Shown: positions 17,719 through 25,819 of the stretch, piece after piece
How the letters are laid out: each line of letters starts with the position of its first letter
Numbering within the stretch: the first letter of the stretch is position 1
Assembly (NCBI GenBank): GCA_001304155.1
Contig: LJUX01000013.1
Coordinates: forward strand, 1-32,149
Direction of reading: 5' to 3'
Source: a candidate division Zixibacteria bacterium SM23_73_3
GTDB taxonomy: Bacteria; Zixibacteria; MSB-5A5; SM1-73
Length of the DNA: 32,149 nucleotides
The notes under the pieces: model-generated
What the model saw: only the letters and a program-made list of their open reading frames with translations
Database searches by the model: none
What the model was told of the DNA's origin: nothing
Translations under genes and position numbers: made by a program

Positions 17719-18333
17719 ATGGCAAAGAAATATCTCATCTGGGTCTTTGTCGGTTTTATTCTGTTCTGTCTGGCGTCCAACGCGCACGCATGGGATGACC
17801 AACGTAAGGGTTTCTTATTAGGATTTGGTATCGGTCCCGGTTTTACCTCATTTACTCAAAAAGTTACAGTGGACTACTTTGGGGGAGGGACTGAAAGCGT
17901 TGAATCAGATCGCGAGAACAAGGTGGGAGTTATGACCGATTTCAAGATCGGTTATGCTCCGGATAATTCTTGGGCGATATATTATACCAGTAAGGTCTCC
18001 TGGTTTGGAATGACAAACGCCTTGGGCAGCGATGTCACGATTGCTAATGGTTTGGGTGCCGTGGCTGTATCTTACTGGTTCAACCAGCAAGCTCCCTCAC
18101 CGTTTATCGCCGGCGGTATTGGATTCTCTACTTGGTCCTTGCCGTTCGAAGACAATCCCCCGGACACCTGGATGGGCGCTGGTTTATTCGCAGGCGGAGG
18201 ATATGAGTTTACCAGACACTGGAGTATCGAGGGGTATTTATCTTGGGGAAAACCCAAGGATAAGGAATTCGGCATTGAAGTCAGTTCTAACGCCTTATCT
18301 GTAATGTTTACGGTTAATGTTCTAGGATACTGA
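17719..18333 (+). CDS. Second outer-membrane beta-barrel protein
   Basis: 204 residues with AAAGGAG 8 bases before the ATG. Signal peptide MAKKYLIWVFVGFILFCLASNAHA is followed by glycine- and aromatic-rich strands (GFLLGFGIGPGFTSF, WAIYYTSKVSWFG, AVAVSYWFNQQAPSPFIAGGIG, WMGAGLFAGGGYEFTRHWSIEGYLSWG). It ends SNALSVMFTVNVLGY, a barrel-type terminal strand closing with an aromatic residue. It is probably an 8-stranded barrel of the opacity/OmpW-like kind; ligand unknown. It is separated from the first barrel gene by a terminator and 270 bases, so it probably has its own promoter, which I could not place firmly. It converges on the TPR lipoprotein gene. Confidence 0.82.
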   Translation: MAKKYLIWVFVGFILFCLASNAHAWDDQRKGFLLGFGIGPGFTSFTQKVTVDYFGGGTESVESDRENKVGVMTDFKIGYAPDNSWAIYYTSKVSWFGMTNALGSDVTIANGLGAVAVSYWFNQQAPSPFIAGGIGFSTWSLPFEDNPPDTWMGAGLFAGGGYEFTRHWSIEGYLSWGKPKDKEFGIEVSSNALSVMFTVNVLGY

Positions 18334-18361
18334 TTTGCATCTTGTGCAAGCTTTTTAAAGG

Positions 18362-18403
18362 GTGTCAGGTCCGCAGGATCCATAGGAACTAAGGTCCTGA
18401 CAC
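18362..18403. repeat. GTGTCAGG palindrome
   Basis: GTGTCAGG (18362-18369) and CCTGACAC (18396-18403) form an 8-bp perfect inverted pair around a 26-base loop containing GGATCC. It does not carry GTAG/GGAG and is followed by no T-run, so it looks like a dispersed palindrome of a different type. Confidence 0.55.
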
Positions 18404-18406
18404 AAC

Positions 18407-18439
18407 ATAAAAAGAGCCGTCGCCTTTTTTAAGGCGACG
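18407..18439. terminator. Bidirectional terminator between convergent genes
   Basis: CGTCGCCTT-TTTT-AAGGCGACG, a 9-bp perfect stem at 18418-18439. On the minus strand it is followed by GCTCTTTTTATG, so it terminates the TPR lipoprotein transcript. On the plus strand the T tract is only in the loop, and termination of the barrel gene is less certain. Confidence 0.75.
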
Positions 18440-18480
18440 CTTATGTTTATCTTCTCTCTTTGAGAGGGCGGCAAAAAACT

Positions 18481-19941
18481 CTATCTTCCGGACTTTTTAA
18501 AAGCCTCCTCCGCCTTATCCTTTTTTCCTAATCTGGCATAAGCGATGGCAAGATAGCCCCAGGCTTCCCTGTCGGTGGGATCCGATTCTACCAATCTCTG
18601 TAAATTAAGGCTCGCTTCTTCCCATTTCTTTTGACTTAAAAGAGAAAAGCCCAGATACTTCATGCTCTCCGTATCCTGCGGATCAAGCTCCAAACTTTTT
18701 TTAAAGAAGCCTTCAGCTGAGTTGAAGTCGTCATTCTGCCCTTCGCCAGATTCAAGAACCTGGGCTCGGCTCAGATACAGAAGCCCCAGATGGAAAAATG
18801 CATCTTTGTCACCCGGGTCTATTTGCGTGGTCTTTTCAAAGTCCCCTTCAGTTTTAACGAAAAGCAGGTTATACTCCTCCTGCTCAGACTGATACCGGGA
18901 CAAAAGCATTCTGTCCTTTGGATTATTTTTCAAAGAATCCTGGTAGGATTTGAGGACGGATATCTTATCTTGAGTTTTGGATAATAGCAAAAGTCCCCGA
19001 TTGAAGTAGGCATCTCTGTATTCTGGATCTATAGAGATTACTCGCGAATAGGTATCCAGCGCTTTTTCAGCCTCCCCTTTTCGGGCATAGATCATAGCCA
19101 GGTTCACCAAGGCATTTACATTGGTGGGATCCTTTTCCAAAATCCTCTCATAGAGGTTCAAGGCTTGCTCAAACTTTTGGGCACTCAGCAACGTTATGGC
19201 ATAATCGTTCATCACGTTGGAATCGTCCGGTTTGAGTTGGTAGGCTTTCTGGTAATAGCCCAGCGCCTTATCCAACTCATCTTTGCCCACATATTCTGCG
19301 GCTAAGTTGACAAAGGGTTCATATCGGGTGGAGTCGATCGAAATGGCGATCTGATAACGATTCACGGCTTCCTTTTCCAGCGTCCTCTCCAGCTCCTCCA
19401 ATGCCGGTTTTGCCTGGCTGAACATCTCATAAGTATCCCAGGTAAGCCTCTCCGCACCTTCCAAATCAGCGGAGATGGCTTTGAGGCTATCCTTATACTG
19501 GGGGTATTTGGAGAAATCGGCGAGAAGTTCAAGCTTGTATTGATCAACCTGCCTCTGTTTTTTCCCTAAGCGTATTCCTGAATTTAACACTTCGGTCCAT
19601 TTCTGTTTTCTTATCTGGTGTAGCTCCTCTAACTGTTCTGGCTTCAGCTTGCCCCCCTCCGCCCTTTGGAACTCCTCCAACATCTCTTCATACAGCTTCT
19701 TTTGAGCATATATCTTTCCCAAAAGAAAATGTGCTTCTGCGTTTTCAGGTTCCTGCTCTATGGCGATCTGAAGCTGTTCGGTTGCCTTTTCATAGTCCGG
19801 TGGGGTAAGGTTCAAATATATTTTGGCAGAGACCAGCCCTGGATTTTTTGTTCCACAACTTAAGAGAGAAACAACTCCACAGAAAAAGACCAACCAGAAA
19901 AGCCACCCTTTAAAGTTTGTTTTGAACTTTAAGGATTCCAT
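18481..19941 (-). CDS. TPR-repeat lipoprotein
   Basis: 486 residues from ATG 19941, which has GGGAGG upstream (the track's start is an upstream TTG). The N-terminus is a lipoprotein signal ending LLSC-GTK with Cys29 as the lipid-modified residue. Most of the rest is tetratricopeptide repeats of 34 residues, e.g. AEAHFLLGKIYAQKKLYEEM, SNVMNDYAITLLSAQKFEQA, VNALVNLAMIYARKGEAEKA, REAWGYLAIAYARLGKKDKA. A non-repeat helical insert lies around residues 95-190 and another near 330-380. TPR lipoproteins scaffold envelope assemblies in the periplasm; a specific partner cannot be assigned. It is downstream of the DUF4139 gene in the same direction. Confidence 0.87.
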   Translation of the reverse strand: MESLKFKTNFKGWLFWLVFFCGVVSLLSCGTKNPGLVSAKIYLNLTPPDYEKATEQLQIAIEQEPENAEAHFLLGKIYAQKKLYEEMLEEFQRAEGGKLKPEQLEELHQIRKQKWTEVLNSGIRLGKKQRQVDQYKLELLADFSKYPQYKDSLKAISADLEGAERLTWDTYEMFSQAKPALEELERTLEKEAVNRYQIAISIDSTRYEPFVNLAAEYVGKDELDKALGYYQKAYQLKPDDSNVMNDYAITLLSAQKFEQALNLYERILEKDPTNVNALVNLAMIYARKGEAEKALDTYSRVISIDPEYRDAYFNRGLLLLSKTQDKISVLKSYQDSLKNNPKDRMLLSRYQSEQEEYNLLFVKTEGDFEKTTQIDPGDKDAFFHLGLLYLSRAQVLESGEGQNDDFNSAEGFFKKSLELDPQDTESMKYLGFSLLSQKKWEEASLNLQRLVESDPTDREAWGYLAIAYARLGKKDKAEEAFKKSGR

Positions 19942-20028
19942 CTTGCCTCCCAAAAAGAGTAAAAATTATTTTTTCCAAGGCGTGTTTTTTTAATCATCTA
20001 TTAGGCAGAGCCCTTTACGCCAAAACGG

Positions 20029-20068
20029 ACGGCTACCATTCGGTAGCCGCCCCGCCTTTGGCGGGGCG
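20029..20068. repeat. Tandem GC-rich hairpins with GTAG
   Basis: GGCTACC-ATTC-GGTAGCC is directly followed by GCCCCGCC-TTT-GGCGGGGC (20049-20067). The second hairpin is preceded by GTAG (20043-20046) like the other REP-like units. On the plus strand TTTTTCTT follows, but no plus-strand gene ends here. It may help end the DUF4139 transcript on the minus strand. Confidence 0.55.
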
Positions 20069-20078
20069 CAGCTTTTTC

Positions 20079-21485
20079 TTATCTGTAATATCTCACTGTA
20101 TAATTCAGCACCACCTCTTGATCTTTGTCTAATTGAATCTTAAACTCAATGGTGCTGGCGTCCTTCTTCTCATAGGAATGAGTGGACTCTCTTATCTCCC
20201 ACTCGGTGTAGGAATAAAGATGCTCCACCACTACAACCTCAACCGCTTCCTCCTTATGATTTCTCAGTTTGATCTGATATGATTCTTCGGTGATATCCTC
20301 TCTGATCGTTTTGAAATCGGTTTTTTGTCTTTCCCCTACAATATCAAATGCGTTCCCCAAAAAGACCCTTACCTTCTCGTTTTTGGGGGTATGATCGATC
20401 TTATCCTCTCCTACGAATTCCAAGGCTTTGTCCACGTCCTCTTTATACACCCGGATTTTCCCCTGCGGCAGCGGCATACCCAAACCCGCGCTTTCAGCAT
20501 TCTCAAACTCCAGCTCCACCCTGACCTTCTTTTCATCCCTGGCTCCGTCGTAGGTAAATATCTTCTTAACCGTTACCTCGGTGGATGGGAAAAGCGACAC
20601 CTGCTTTATCTCATTATCTTTGATAGTAGCTGGACGCAGAAGGGTATAGAGATGATATTCGAAAAACGCCTTTTCCTCGAACTGGGGCGCTCCAGCAGCC
20701 ATGTCTGCTATGTATCCTTTTGCTAAGCGGGGCGGAACTCTTTCCTCTCTTACCCGATGCACCTCCCCGGCGATCAGCTTCACCTTGGCCTCCTCGTAAG
20801 TGGCGCCGGAACGGTTGTCGATGGACACCCAGCCAGCCAGCTCCAGGTTCTCATCCCGTTGGTCCACCACCGCCACGTATTCGGCATGCCAGTTTATTCC
20901 ACCGGTTAAATAACTCACCTCTGCCTTTCTCTTTCCGCTCACCTGGCTATCCAAAAGCCACACCAAGGTGGGCTTGGTGATCAGACCCTCCGGCAGGGTG
21001 GGAAAATAAAGATCTCTCACCTCATCCAGTCTTACTATGCGAATAGCTCCATCCGGCTCCTGGAGGGTTACATTTTCGTTGGAATAAGACAGAAGCTGAC
21101 CCTTATATGATTTACCCTCCTCCTTGGGTCCTGCGGATTTGGCGAAAAGCTCGATCTCTTTGTCCACATATTTTTGCAATATCTTGGTAGAACTTACCAG
21201 ATCATATTGATAGTTCTGCTCCAGTATGCTCACCCGATCGGAAGCGTTAACCGGCTTGAAATGAACCGAGGTTGGATCTATCCGTGCGGCCACGTCGGTG
21301 AATTTAATTAAGCTTTTTCCTTTTTGAAATTCCAGTTCCCGCACGTCTTTGATAAGCCCTAAATCCTGGTTGTAAATGGTAACCGAAACCTTCCCATAAG
21401 CTGGCGAAGGTTTTCCTAAAAACCAACTGCCTAGGACAAAGACAAAACTTAAAACCACCAACCTGAAAAAAACTGAGTTTTTCAT
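20079..21485 (-). CDS. Exported DUF4139 domain protein
   Basis: 468 residues from ATG 21485 (AAGGTGG upstream; a GTG at 21497 is the track's start). Signal peptide FFRLVVLSFVFVLGSWFLGK...AYG. The mature part begins VTIYNQDLGLIKDVREL and continues with SYLTGGINWHAEYVAVVDQ and LAGWVSIDNRSGATYEEAKVKLIAGEV, the recognisable core of DUF4139. The C-terminus (SYQIKLRNHKEEAVEVVVVEHLY ... VVLNYTVRYYR) is all beta. The family is periplasmic or surface-exposed in many bacteria, and its biochemical function is not established. It may be co-transcribed with the TPR lipoprotein 137 bases downstream. Confidence 0.85.
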   Translation of the reverse strand: MKNSVFFRLVVLSFVFVLGSWFLGKPSPAYGKVSVTIYNQDLGLIKDVRELEFQKGKSLIKFTDVAARIDPTSVHFKPVNASDRVSILEQNYQYDLVSSTKILQKYVDKEIELFAKSAGPKEEGKSYKGQLLSYSNENVTLQEPDGAIRIVRLDEVRDLYFPTLPEGLITKPTLVWLLDSQVSGKRKAEVSYLTGGINWHAEYVAVVDQRDENLELAGWVSIDNRSGATYEEAKVKLIAGEVHRVREERVPPRLAKGYIADMAAGAPQFEEKAFFEYHLYTLLRPATIKDNEIKQVSLFPSTEVTVKKIFTYDGARDEKKVRVELEFENAESAGLGMPLPQGKIRVYKEDVDKALEFVGEDKIDHTPKNEKVRVFLGNAFDIVGERQKTDFKTIREDITEESYQIKLRNHKEEAVEVVVVEHLYSYTEWEIRESTHSYEKKDASTIEFKIQLDKDQEVVLNYTVRYYR

Positions 21486-21992
21486 TTCACTCACCACCTT
21501 AGGAAATTAAATGTTTTTTTGTGTTTCTGTAATCTTATACAAACCGGAAATGATTTTATTCCCATACTGTAATTTTTTGAAAGGCTGCCTTTTTGGTCTG
21601 AAATCATTTCTCATTATTTATGATTTTGAACCAAAAACCTAAAGAGAGTAGCAGATTCTTTATGTGGACATCAACATTCATAAGCACTGTTTCTCGGTAG
21701 CGGTCATAGACTAAAGAGACGATTTGGCTGTTCACCATCTGGTCAGTCACCGCTATCGTGAATAGCCGATAGGATATTTTAATCAATCTCCTTTAAAAAC
21801 GCAAGTGGTAATGAACGCTTGTTGTGGATGGAGATAGTTGGCCGATTCACCCGGAGGATCGGGTTGGATGAAGCCAGTCCCTACAGGTAGGGGGCGGATT
21901 TATCCGACCCGCCATAATGAGAATAGGCAAATCTAAGCCCGATAAATCGGGCAACTACAATCTAAGCAAACATTCATGTTTACCTCGAAAGT
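21486..21992. other. Gene-free region with degenerate palindromes
   Basis: About 500 bases between nadD and the DUF4139 gene. It holds one REPIN-like pair (21887-21958) and a degenerate inverted repeat around 21695-21775 (GTAGCGGT ... ACCGCTAT; GGCTGTTCAC ... GTGAATAGCC). The 60-codon minus ORF at 21604-21786 reads through these repeats and has no family resemblance. Confidence 0.65.
21887..21958. repeat. REPIN-like inverted pair D (GTAG ... CTAC)
   Basis: GTAG at 21887-21890 precedes GGGCGGAT-TT-ATCCGACCC. After ~25 bases GCCCGAT-AA-ATCGGGC follows with CTAC at 21955-21958. Confidence 0.75.
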
Positions 21993-22586
21993 TTATTTCC
22001 GATATAACTTTTTCTCTCTTATGTATTCTTCAACTTTGTCGGGAACTAAATATTTGATGGTTCGTCCTTTTTTTACCCGTTCCCTTATTTGGCTGGAGGA
22101 GATGTCCATCCCGGTTATCCTGACAATTGTGCTTTTTTTCGCAAAATGATTTTTTGAATCAAATTCGTCAAAGCCCGGTCTGGTGGCGATTACAAACTTT
22201 GTTAATCCAAAGATCTTTTCCGGATCCTTCCAGGTGCATATCTCGTTCAGCACATCTGATCCGGTTAAAAAATAAATCTCTGAATCTGGGAATAGAATTT
22301 TCAACTGCCTCAACGTATCGATGGTATATGATACTCCTTTTCTTTTCAGTTCAGTGTCTGAGACTGAGAAGAAGGGGTTGTCCTTTAGGGCAAGCTTGGT
22401 CATACAGTATCTATCTTTGGCTGGGGAGAGCTTTCGCCGGGTCTTGTGAGGGGGGCTAAAGCAGGGAATGAAGATCACCTGATCTAATCCAAGCTTTTCC
22501 TTCACCTGCTCCGCCAGCACCAGATGTCCCAGATGAATGGGATCGAATGTCCCCCCTAAAATACCGATCTTTTTTGGCCGAACCAT
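21993..22586 (-). CDS. nadD: Nicotinate-nucleotide adenylyltransferase
   Basis: 197 residues, full length. It transfers AMP from ATP to nicotinate mononucleotide in NAD synthesis. The nucleotidyltransferase signature GILGGTFDPIHLGHLVLAE (HxGH) is at the N-terminus, SYTIDTLRQLK and YFLTGSDVLNEICTWKDP follow in the middle, and the C-terminal ISSSQIRERVKKGRTIKYLVPDKVEEYI (SxxxR-type ATP motif) completes it. It is the last gene of the long minus-strand cluster, 95 bases after the bamD-like gene, with a REP-like palindrome in that gap. The usual partner rsfS is not in the window. Confidence 0.97.
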   Translation of the reverse strand: MVRPKKIGILGGTFDPIHLGHLVLAEQVKEKLGLDQVIFIPCFSPPHKTRRKLSPAKDRYCMTKLALKDNPFFSVSDTELKRKGVSYTIDTLRQLKILFPDSEIYFLTGSDVLNEICTWKDPEKIFGLTKFVIATRPGFDEFDSKNHFAKKSTIVRITGMDISSSQIRERVKKGRTIKYLVPDKVEEYIREKKLYRK

Positions 22587-22634
22587 CTCAAATTTTTCTC
22601 TTTAGGAAAAGACTTTCTTCTTTGTTATGATTTG

Positions 22635-22659
22635 GGCGATGACAGAGCATCGCCTCTAC
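22635..22659 (-). repeat. REP-like unit: GTAG + palindrome
   Basis: Minus strand: GTAG, one base, then GGCGATG-CTCTGT-CATCGCC. It sits between the bamD-like gene and nadD, inside a probable transcript. Confidence 0.65.
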
Positions 22660-22681
22660 ATTCTTTTTTACCTCACCGCAT

Positions 22682-23464
22682 TTATCTTTCCTCGACGTCC
22701 TTCTTTTCTTCTATTCTTTTTAACCTTTTCTTTGCCTTCTTGGCTGACTTATCTTCGGGGAAATCTTGCAAGAATTTTTCGTATTCCACTTTGGCTTGAT
22801 CGTATTTTTTCCGCTTGTAAAAAACCTCCGCAATCTGGAACTGGGCCGGACCTACCCACTCGGTGTCGTGGTAATCATTCAAGACTTGCCTCAAATACAT
22901 CAAAGCGGAAGCATGATGTCCCATCCGATAGTAGAGATATCCGGCTTGGTAAGCCTTCTTGGCCAGCTTGGCTCTGCACTTAGTTAACAGTTCCCCAGCT
23001 TCTTCTCTCCGGTCGCTTTCCGGATAGTCATCTAAGAAGTTTCTCAGCTCATCTGTTGCCCTCCGGGTATGCTTTGGATCCAATTCTGCTTTAGGCGACA
23101 TCTTAAAGTCACTTTGGGCTATCATAAAGGCGGCATCATCGGCAAGCTGGCTGGTGGGATAGGAGGAGAGAAGTTTATTAAATTCTCCGATGGCTAAAGG
23201 ATATTCCTTTTGATTGAAATATGTCATTCCCAGAAGATACTGAGCGGAATCGATGAAGACCGCTCCCGGATAGTTGAAAATGAGTTTTCGAAGCTCCACC
23301 ACTGCCTCATCCCAGTGCTTTTCATCAAATTCCCTTTTAGCCACGGCATATTGATCTTCAGCATCCAGTACGACTTTAGGGGCTTTGGGGCCACAACCAA
23401 ATCCAAGCAGGAAAAACAATAAAACTATGTTGAGAAAAACGAAAAGCTTTGATTTTTTCTTCAT
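22682..23464 (-). CDS. bamD: BamD/YfiO-like outer-membrane assembly lipoprotein
   Basis: 260 residues from ATG 23464. It has a lipoprotein-type signal ending LLGFGCGPKA (Cys24; an imperfect lipobox). TPR-like helical pairs then match BamD: YAVAKREFDEKHWDEAVVEL, AQYLLGMTYFNQKEYPLAIGEF, the BamD-typical SYPTSQLADDAAFMIAQSDF with a following proline- and charge-rich linker, and a C-terminal YYRMGHHASALMYLRQVLNDY. BamD helps BamA fold barrel proteins into the outer membrane from the periplasmic face. The terminal part is lysine/glutamate rich. It is 25 bases after the unrecognised envelope gene and in the same direction. A general tetratricopeptide lipoprotein is the main alternative. Confidence 0.87.
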   Translation of the reverse strand: MKKKSKLFVFLNIVLLFFLLGFGCGPKAPKVVLDAEDQYAVAKREFDEKHWDEAVVELRKLIFNYPGAVFIDSAQYLLGMTYFNQKEYPLAIGEFNKLLSSYPTSQLADDAAFMIAQSDFKMSPKAELDPKHTRRATDELRNFLDDYPESDRREEAGELLTKCRAKLAKKAYQAGYLYYRMGHHASALMYLRQVLNDYHDTEWVGPAQFQIAEVFYKRKKYDQAKVEYEKFLQDFPEDKSAKKAKKRLKRIEEKKDVEER

Positions 23465-23489
23465 GTCTCCACTCAAGAAAAGTTAATTT

Positions 23490-24200
23490 TCATCGGTTGG
23501 CAAAGAAAAGATAAATCAATCCTCCCACCACTGCCACCACCAAAGCCGGTTCAAGAAATCTGCTGTGTGGATCGTCCGGAAGAGATGGACTCAAAAAGGG
23601 ATAGGATGGATTGTTCACCGATTTTATCATACTCTTTTTTACCCAATCCGATCTTTCCTCCTTCCCTCTTTTGGTCCACAGCACCTTTCCGGTGACGTTA
23701 TCCTTTAGCCGAAACGACAAATTGAGCCAAGTTTTTCTGGTTACTAATCTGGCACCCAAAAAACCCTTTCTTTTGATTTGAGGATAATTCAGGCTCATCT
23801 CCATGATACGATAAAATAATGACTGAGATTCCGACAAATCATCGTTCGGTGCAGTTGGGTGCAGGGCCACCTGATAATTAGAAGACAGAAGATAAAAGAC
23901 AAGTTCATCTTCCAAAAGCCAATTAGCTGGATGTTCTCCCTCCGCTTTCAAAAGGAGCAACTTCGAATTAGCTGGAGGAAAATCATCGAAGGTGCGCCCC
24001 AGAACGGATCTTATGGACTCTCGCAAAAACTCCTCGTTGGAGGAAGGATTTTCCGGGGTTGCATTTTTGTTCTGGGCAAATCCGGCAAGCGGGATGAACG
24101 TTGTCGCGAAAACAACAAGCCAGGCCAGAATAACCTTTTTTAAAACCAGACGTATTTTAATTCCAATAGCAAAAAGTTTTTTAGCCTTTGGAACGATCAT
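23490..24200 (-). CDS. Unrecognised exported protein with C-terminal membrane anchor
   Basis: 236 residues; I do not recognise the family. The start overlaps the end of the transglycosylase gene by 20 bases, so translation is coupled. An N-terminal signal (LKKVILAWLVVFATTFIPLAGFA) would place residues ~43-210 in the periplasm. That part (ANWLLEDELVFYLLSSNYQVA, SLFYRIMEMSLNYPQIKRKG, RLVTRKTWLNLSFRLKDNVTGKVLWTK) looks like an alpha/beta domain of the type that senses or assembles surface components. The last ~22 residues FLEPALVVAVVGGLIYLFFANR form a single membrane helix. Between a lytic transglycosylase and a BamD-like gene, an envelope-assembly role is likely but unproven. Confidence 0.75.
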   Translation of the reverse strand: MIVPKAKKLFAIGIKIRLVLKKVILAWLVVFATTFIPLAGFAQNKNATPENPSSNEEFLRESIRSVLGRTFDDFPPANSKLLLLKAEGEHPANWLLEDELVFYLLSSNYQVALHPTAPNDDLSESQSLFYRIMEMSLNYPQIKRKGFLGARLVTRKTWLNLSFRLKDNVTGKVLWTKRGKEERSDWVKKSMIKSVNNPSYPFLSPSLPDDPHSRFLEPALVVAVVGGLIYLFFANR

Positions 24201-24846
24201 ATTTCTCTTCCAGTTCCTTATACTTTTTTAGCACTCTGCGGAGAAAATAGGTGGGGGGGTTCTGCCCCTCTTTCAGATGAAGTTTCAAAGCATTTTCTCC
24301 CAGGTTATATGCAATTATTGCCTTTTTCACATCCTTGAATTTAAGGATTAACTCGAAAAGATAAAGGGTCCCCAGTTGAATGTTAAAGGCTGGTTCAAAA
24401 AGAGATAGTTCCCCCTTCCAGTGCAGTCCCCTTCTCTGAGACAGCGCATGTCCCACCGAGGGCTTAACCTGCATCAACCCCAAAGCTCCCATCTCCGAGA
24501 TCTGTCCCTTACGGAAGGAACTTTCGGTTAAGATCAAAGCTAAAATCAAAAGAGGATCATAACCATATTTTTTGCTCTCATCATAAACAACTTGAGTTAG
24601 CTGTGCCACCTCCTGATCCTTGAAACCCACCTGAAACTCCTCGATGATGTCCAATATCTTTAGCTTTTCCTCTAATTCATTTATCTTAAGTTGTTGCTCT
24701 CTTAAGATGCCCTGGAGTTCAAATCTGTCTTGAACCAGATAGATAATCAGTGCGAACTGGCCAATGTAAAGCAGAACCAGAAGCGCGCTTATGAATTTGG
24801 AGACCAAGATACCGCTCTTTCTGATAAATTTTACTCCAAGTGCCAT
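24181..24846 (-). CDS. Membrane-anchored lytic transglycosylase (SLT family)
   Basis: 221 residues. A single membrane helix lies at ~15-38 (ISALLVLLYIGQFALIIYLV), followed by a coiled coil (EQQLKINELEEKLKIL). The lysozyme-like SLT domain has the catalytic Glu in LALILTESSFRKG, GALGLMQVKPSVG, and AYNLGENAL in the third motif. The enzyme cleaves peptidoglycan between MurNAc and GlcNAc with anhydro-ring formation. The N-terminal anchor and coiled coil point to tethering in a periplasmic complex; neighbours are envelope genes. It overlaps the downstream gene by 20 bases. ATG 24846 is followed by a basic stretch, as expected for an inner-membrane anchor. Confidence 0.92.
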   Translation of the reverse strand: MALGVKFIRKSGILVSKFISALLVLLYIGQFALIIYLVQDRFELQGILREQQLKINELEEKLKILDIIEEFQVGFKDQEVAQLTQVVYDESKKYGYDPLLILALILTESSFRKGQISEMGALGLMQVKPSVGHALSQRRGLHWKGELSLFEPAFNIQLGTLYLFELILKFKDVKKAIIAYNLGENALKLHLKEGQNPPTYFLRRVLKKYKELEEKYDRSKG

Positions 24847-24871
24847 ACCAACTCCTTTTTTTCACCTCTTA

Positions 24872-25684
24872 TCAAAACAAAACCTCTGCTTCGAAAGAAA
24901 ACTCAGATAGGGCTGAAGCTAAGTTGCTCTTTAGCCATTCTGAATACCTCTTTTCATGGTCTATCACGCCTTCATAGAAGCGCAAAGCCTGAGGAGACCT
25001 TCCTTCCAAAAGCGTGCTGATCTTCTTCCGCTTCCCTTTAATATAATTCATTTTGTCCAGATATACCTTCTTTATTTTCATCTTCTGCAATCTTTCAAAA
25101 AGTAACCTGATGGAGTTCATATTGTCGGAAAAGAAGGGCAGAATTGGCCCAAAAAATACAAAAGTGGGGATACCGTTCTCCTTCAGCTTTATCAATGCCT
25201 CAAACCGCCTCTCCAGAGTCGAAGCGCATGGTTCAAACATCTTCTGCACATTTGAATCAGGGCAGGTGATGGTGAAACCAACTTCTTTATCTTTTATCTT
25301 CTTCAGGACGTCTAAGTCTCTCAAGATCAGATCGGATTTGGTCTGGATAGAGACCGAAAAATCAAAGTTTGTCAGGATTTCAAGACATTTACGGGTTAGT
25401 TGATATTTTTCCTCCAGAGGTTGATAGGCATCTGTCACCGTGCTGACCATCACCACACCCGGCTTGGTTTTCCTAATCTGTTCCCGAAGACGATCGATTA
25501 TGTTTATCTTCACATCTACGAATTCGCCCCATTCCTCTTTGTGATTTGTATATTTTTTCATAAACTCAGCATAACAGTATACGCAGCCATGCTGACAACC
25601 AGTGTAAGGATTGAGGGCATAATCCACCCCCTCAATTCTTGATTTGACCAGCGCGTTTTTGCATTTTCCTTTTGTTATCTTCAA
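24872..25684 (-). CDS. Radical SAM protein of the SPL (spore photoproduct lyase-like) family
   Basis: 270 residues. I take the start at TTG 25684 with CAGGAG four bases before it, instead of the track's 25726, which lies inside a repeat. The iron-sulfur motif is in NPYTGCQHGCVYCYAEF (CxxxCxxC), followed by VVMVSTVTDAYQPLEEKYQLTRKCLEIL, FSVSIQTKSDLILRDLDVL and FGPILPFFSDN, matching Rv2578c-like SPL-type proteins rather than true spore photoproduct lyase of Bacillus. Their substrate is not known. It sits between a methyltransferase and the transglycosylase gene (25-base gap). Confidence 0.85.
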   Translation of the reverse strand: MKITKGKCKNALVKSRIEGVDYALNPYTGCQHGCVYCYAEFMKKYTNHKEEWGEFVDVKINIIDRLREQIRKTKPGVVMVSTVTDAYQPLEEKYQLTRKCLEILTNFDFSVSIQTKSDLILRDLDVLKKIKDKEVGFTITCPDSNVQKMFEPCASTLERRFEALIKLKENGIPTFVFFGPILPFFSDNMNSIRLLFERLQKMKIKKVYLDKMNYIKGKRKKISTLLEGRSPQALRFYEGVIDHEKRYSEWLKSNLASALSEFSFEAEVLF

Positions 25685-25705
25685 TTGACTCCTGCTTGCA
25701 CTTTT

Positions 25706-25742
25706 GGAGGTCGGATATGTCCCCAAATGAGGACTATCCGAC
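25706..25742 (+). repeat. REP-like unit: GGAG + palindrome (copy of the 1801 arm)
   Basis: GGAG then GTCGGATATGTCCCCAAAT, identical to the arm at 1805-1823, then a right arm with two changes, one of which restores pairing with GTCGGATA. Only this copy uses GGAG instead of GTAG. It lies just upstream of the SPL gene start. Confidence 0.7.
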
Positions 25743-25819
25743 TTCTTCCTACGAACTCAGGGTTTTCGACAACCTCTTGTGTTGAACGAAGTTTTAGGAA
25801 ATGTCATCACCATAAGGAA

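Noticed and set aside
17421-17780. 119-codon minus ORF between the two barrel genes
   Set aside because: It crosses a terminator and both barrel gene ends, has no ribosome binding site, and shows no recognisable domain.
20043-20076. Plus-strand rho-independent terminator
   Set aside because: The hairpin plus TTTTTCTT looks like one, but no plus-strand gene ends nearby; it fits the GTAG-type repeats better.
21604-21786. 60-codon minus ORF
   Set aside because: It reads through degenerate inverted repeats; composition is explained by the repeats and no start signal is present.
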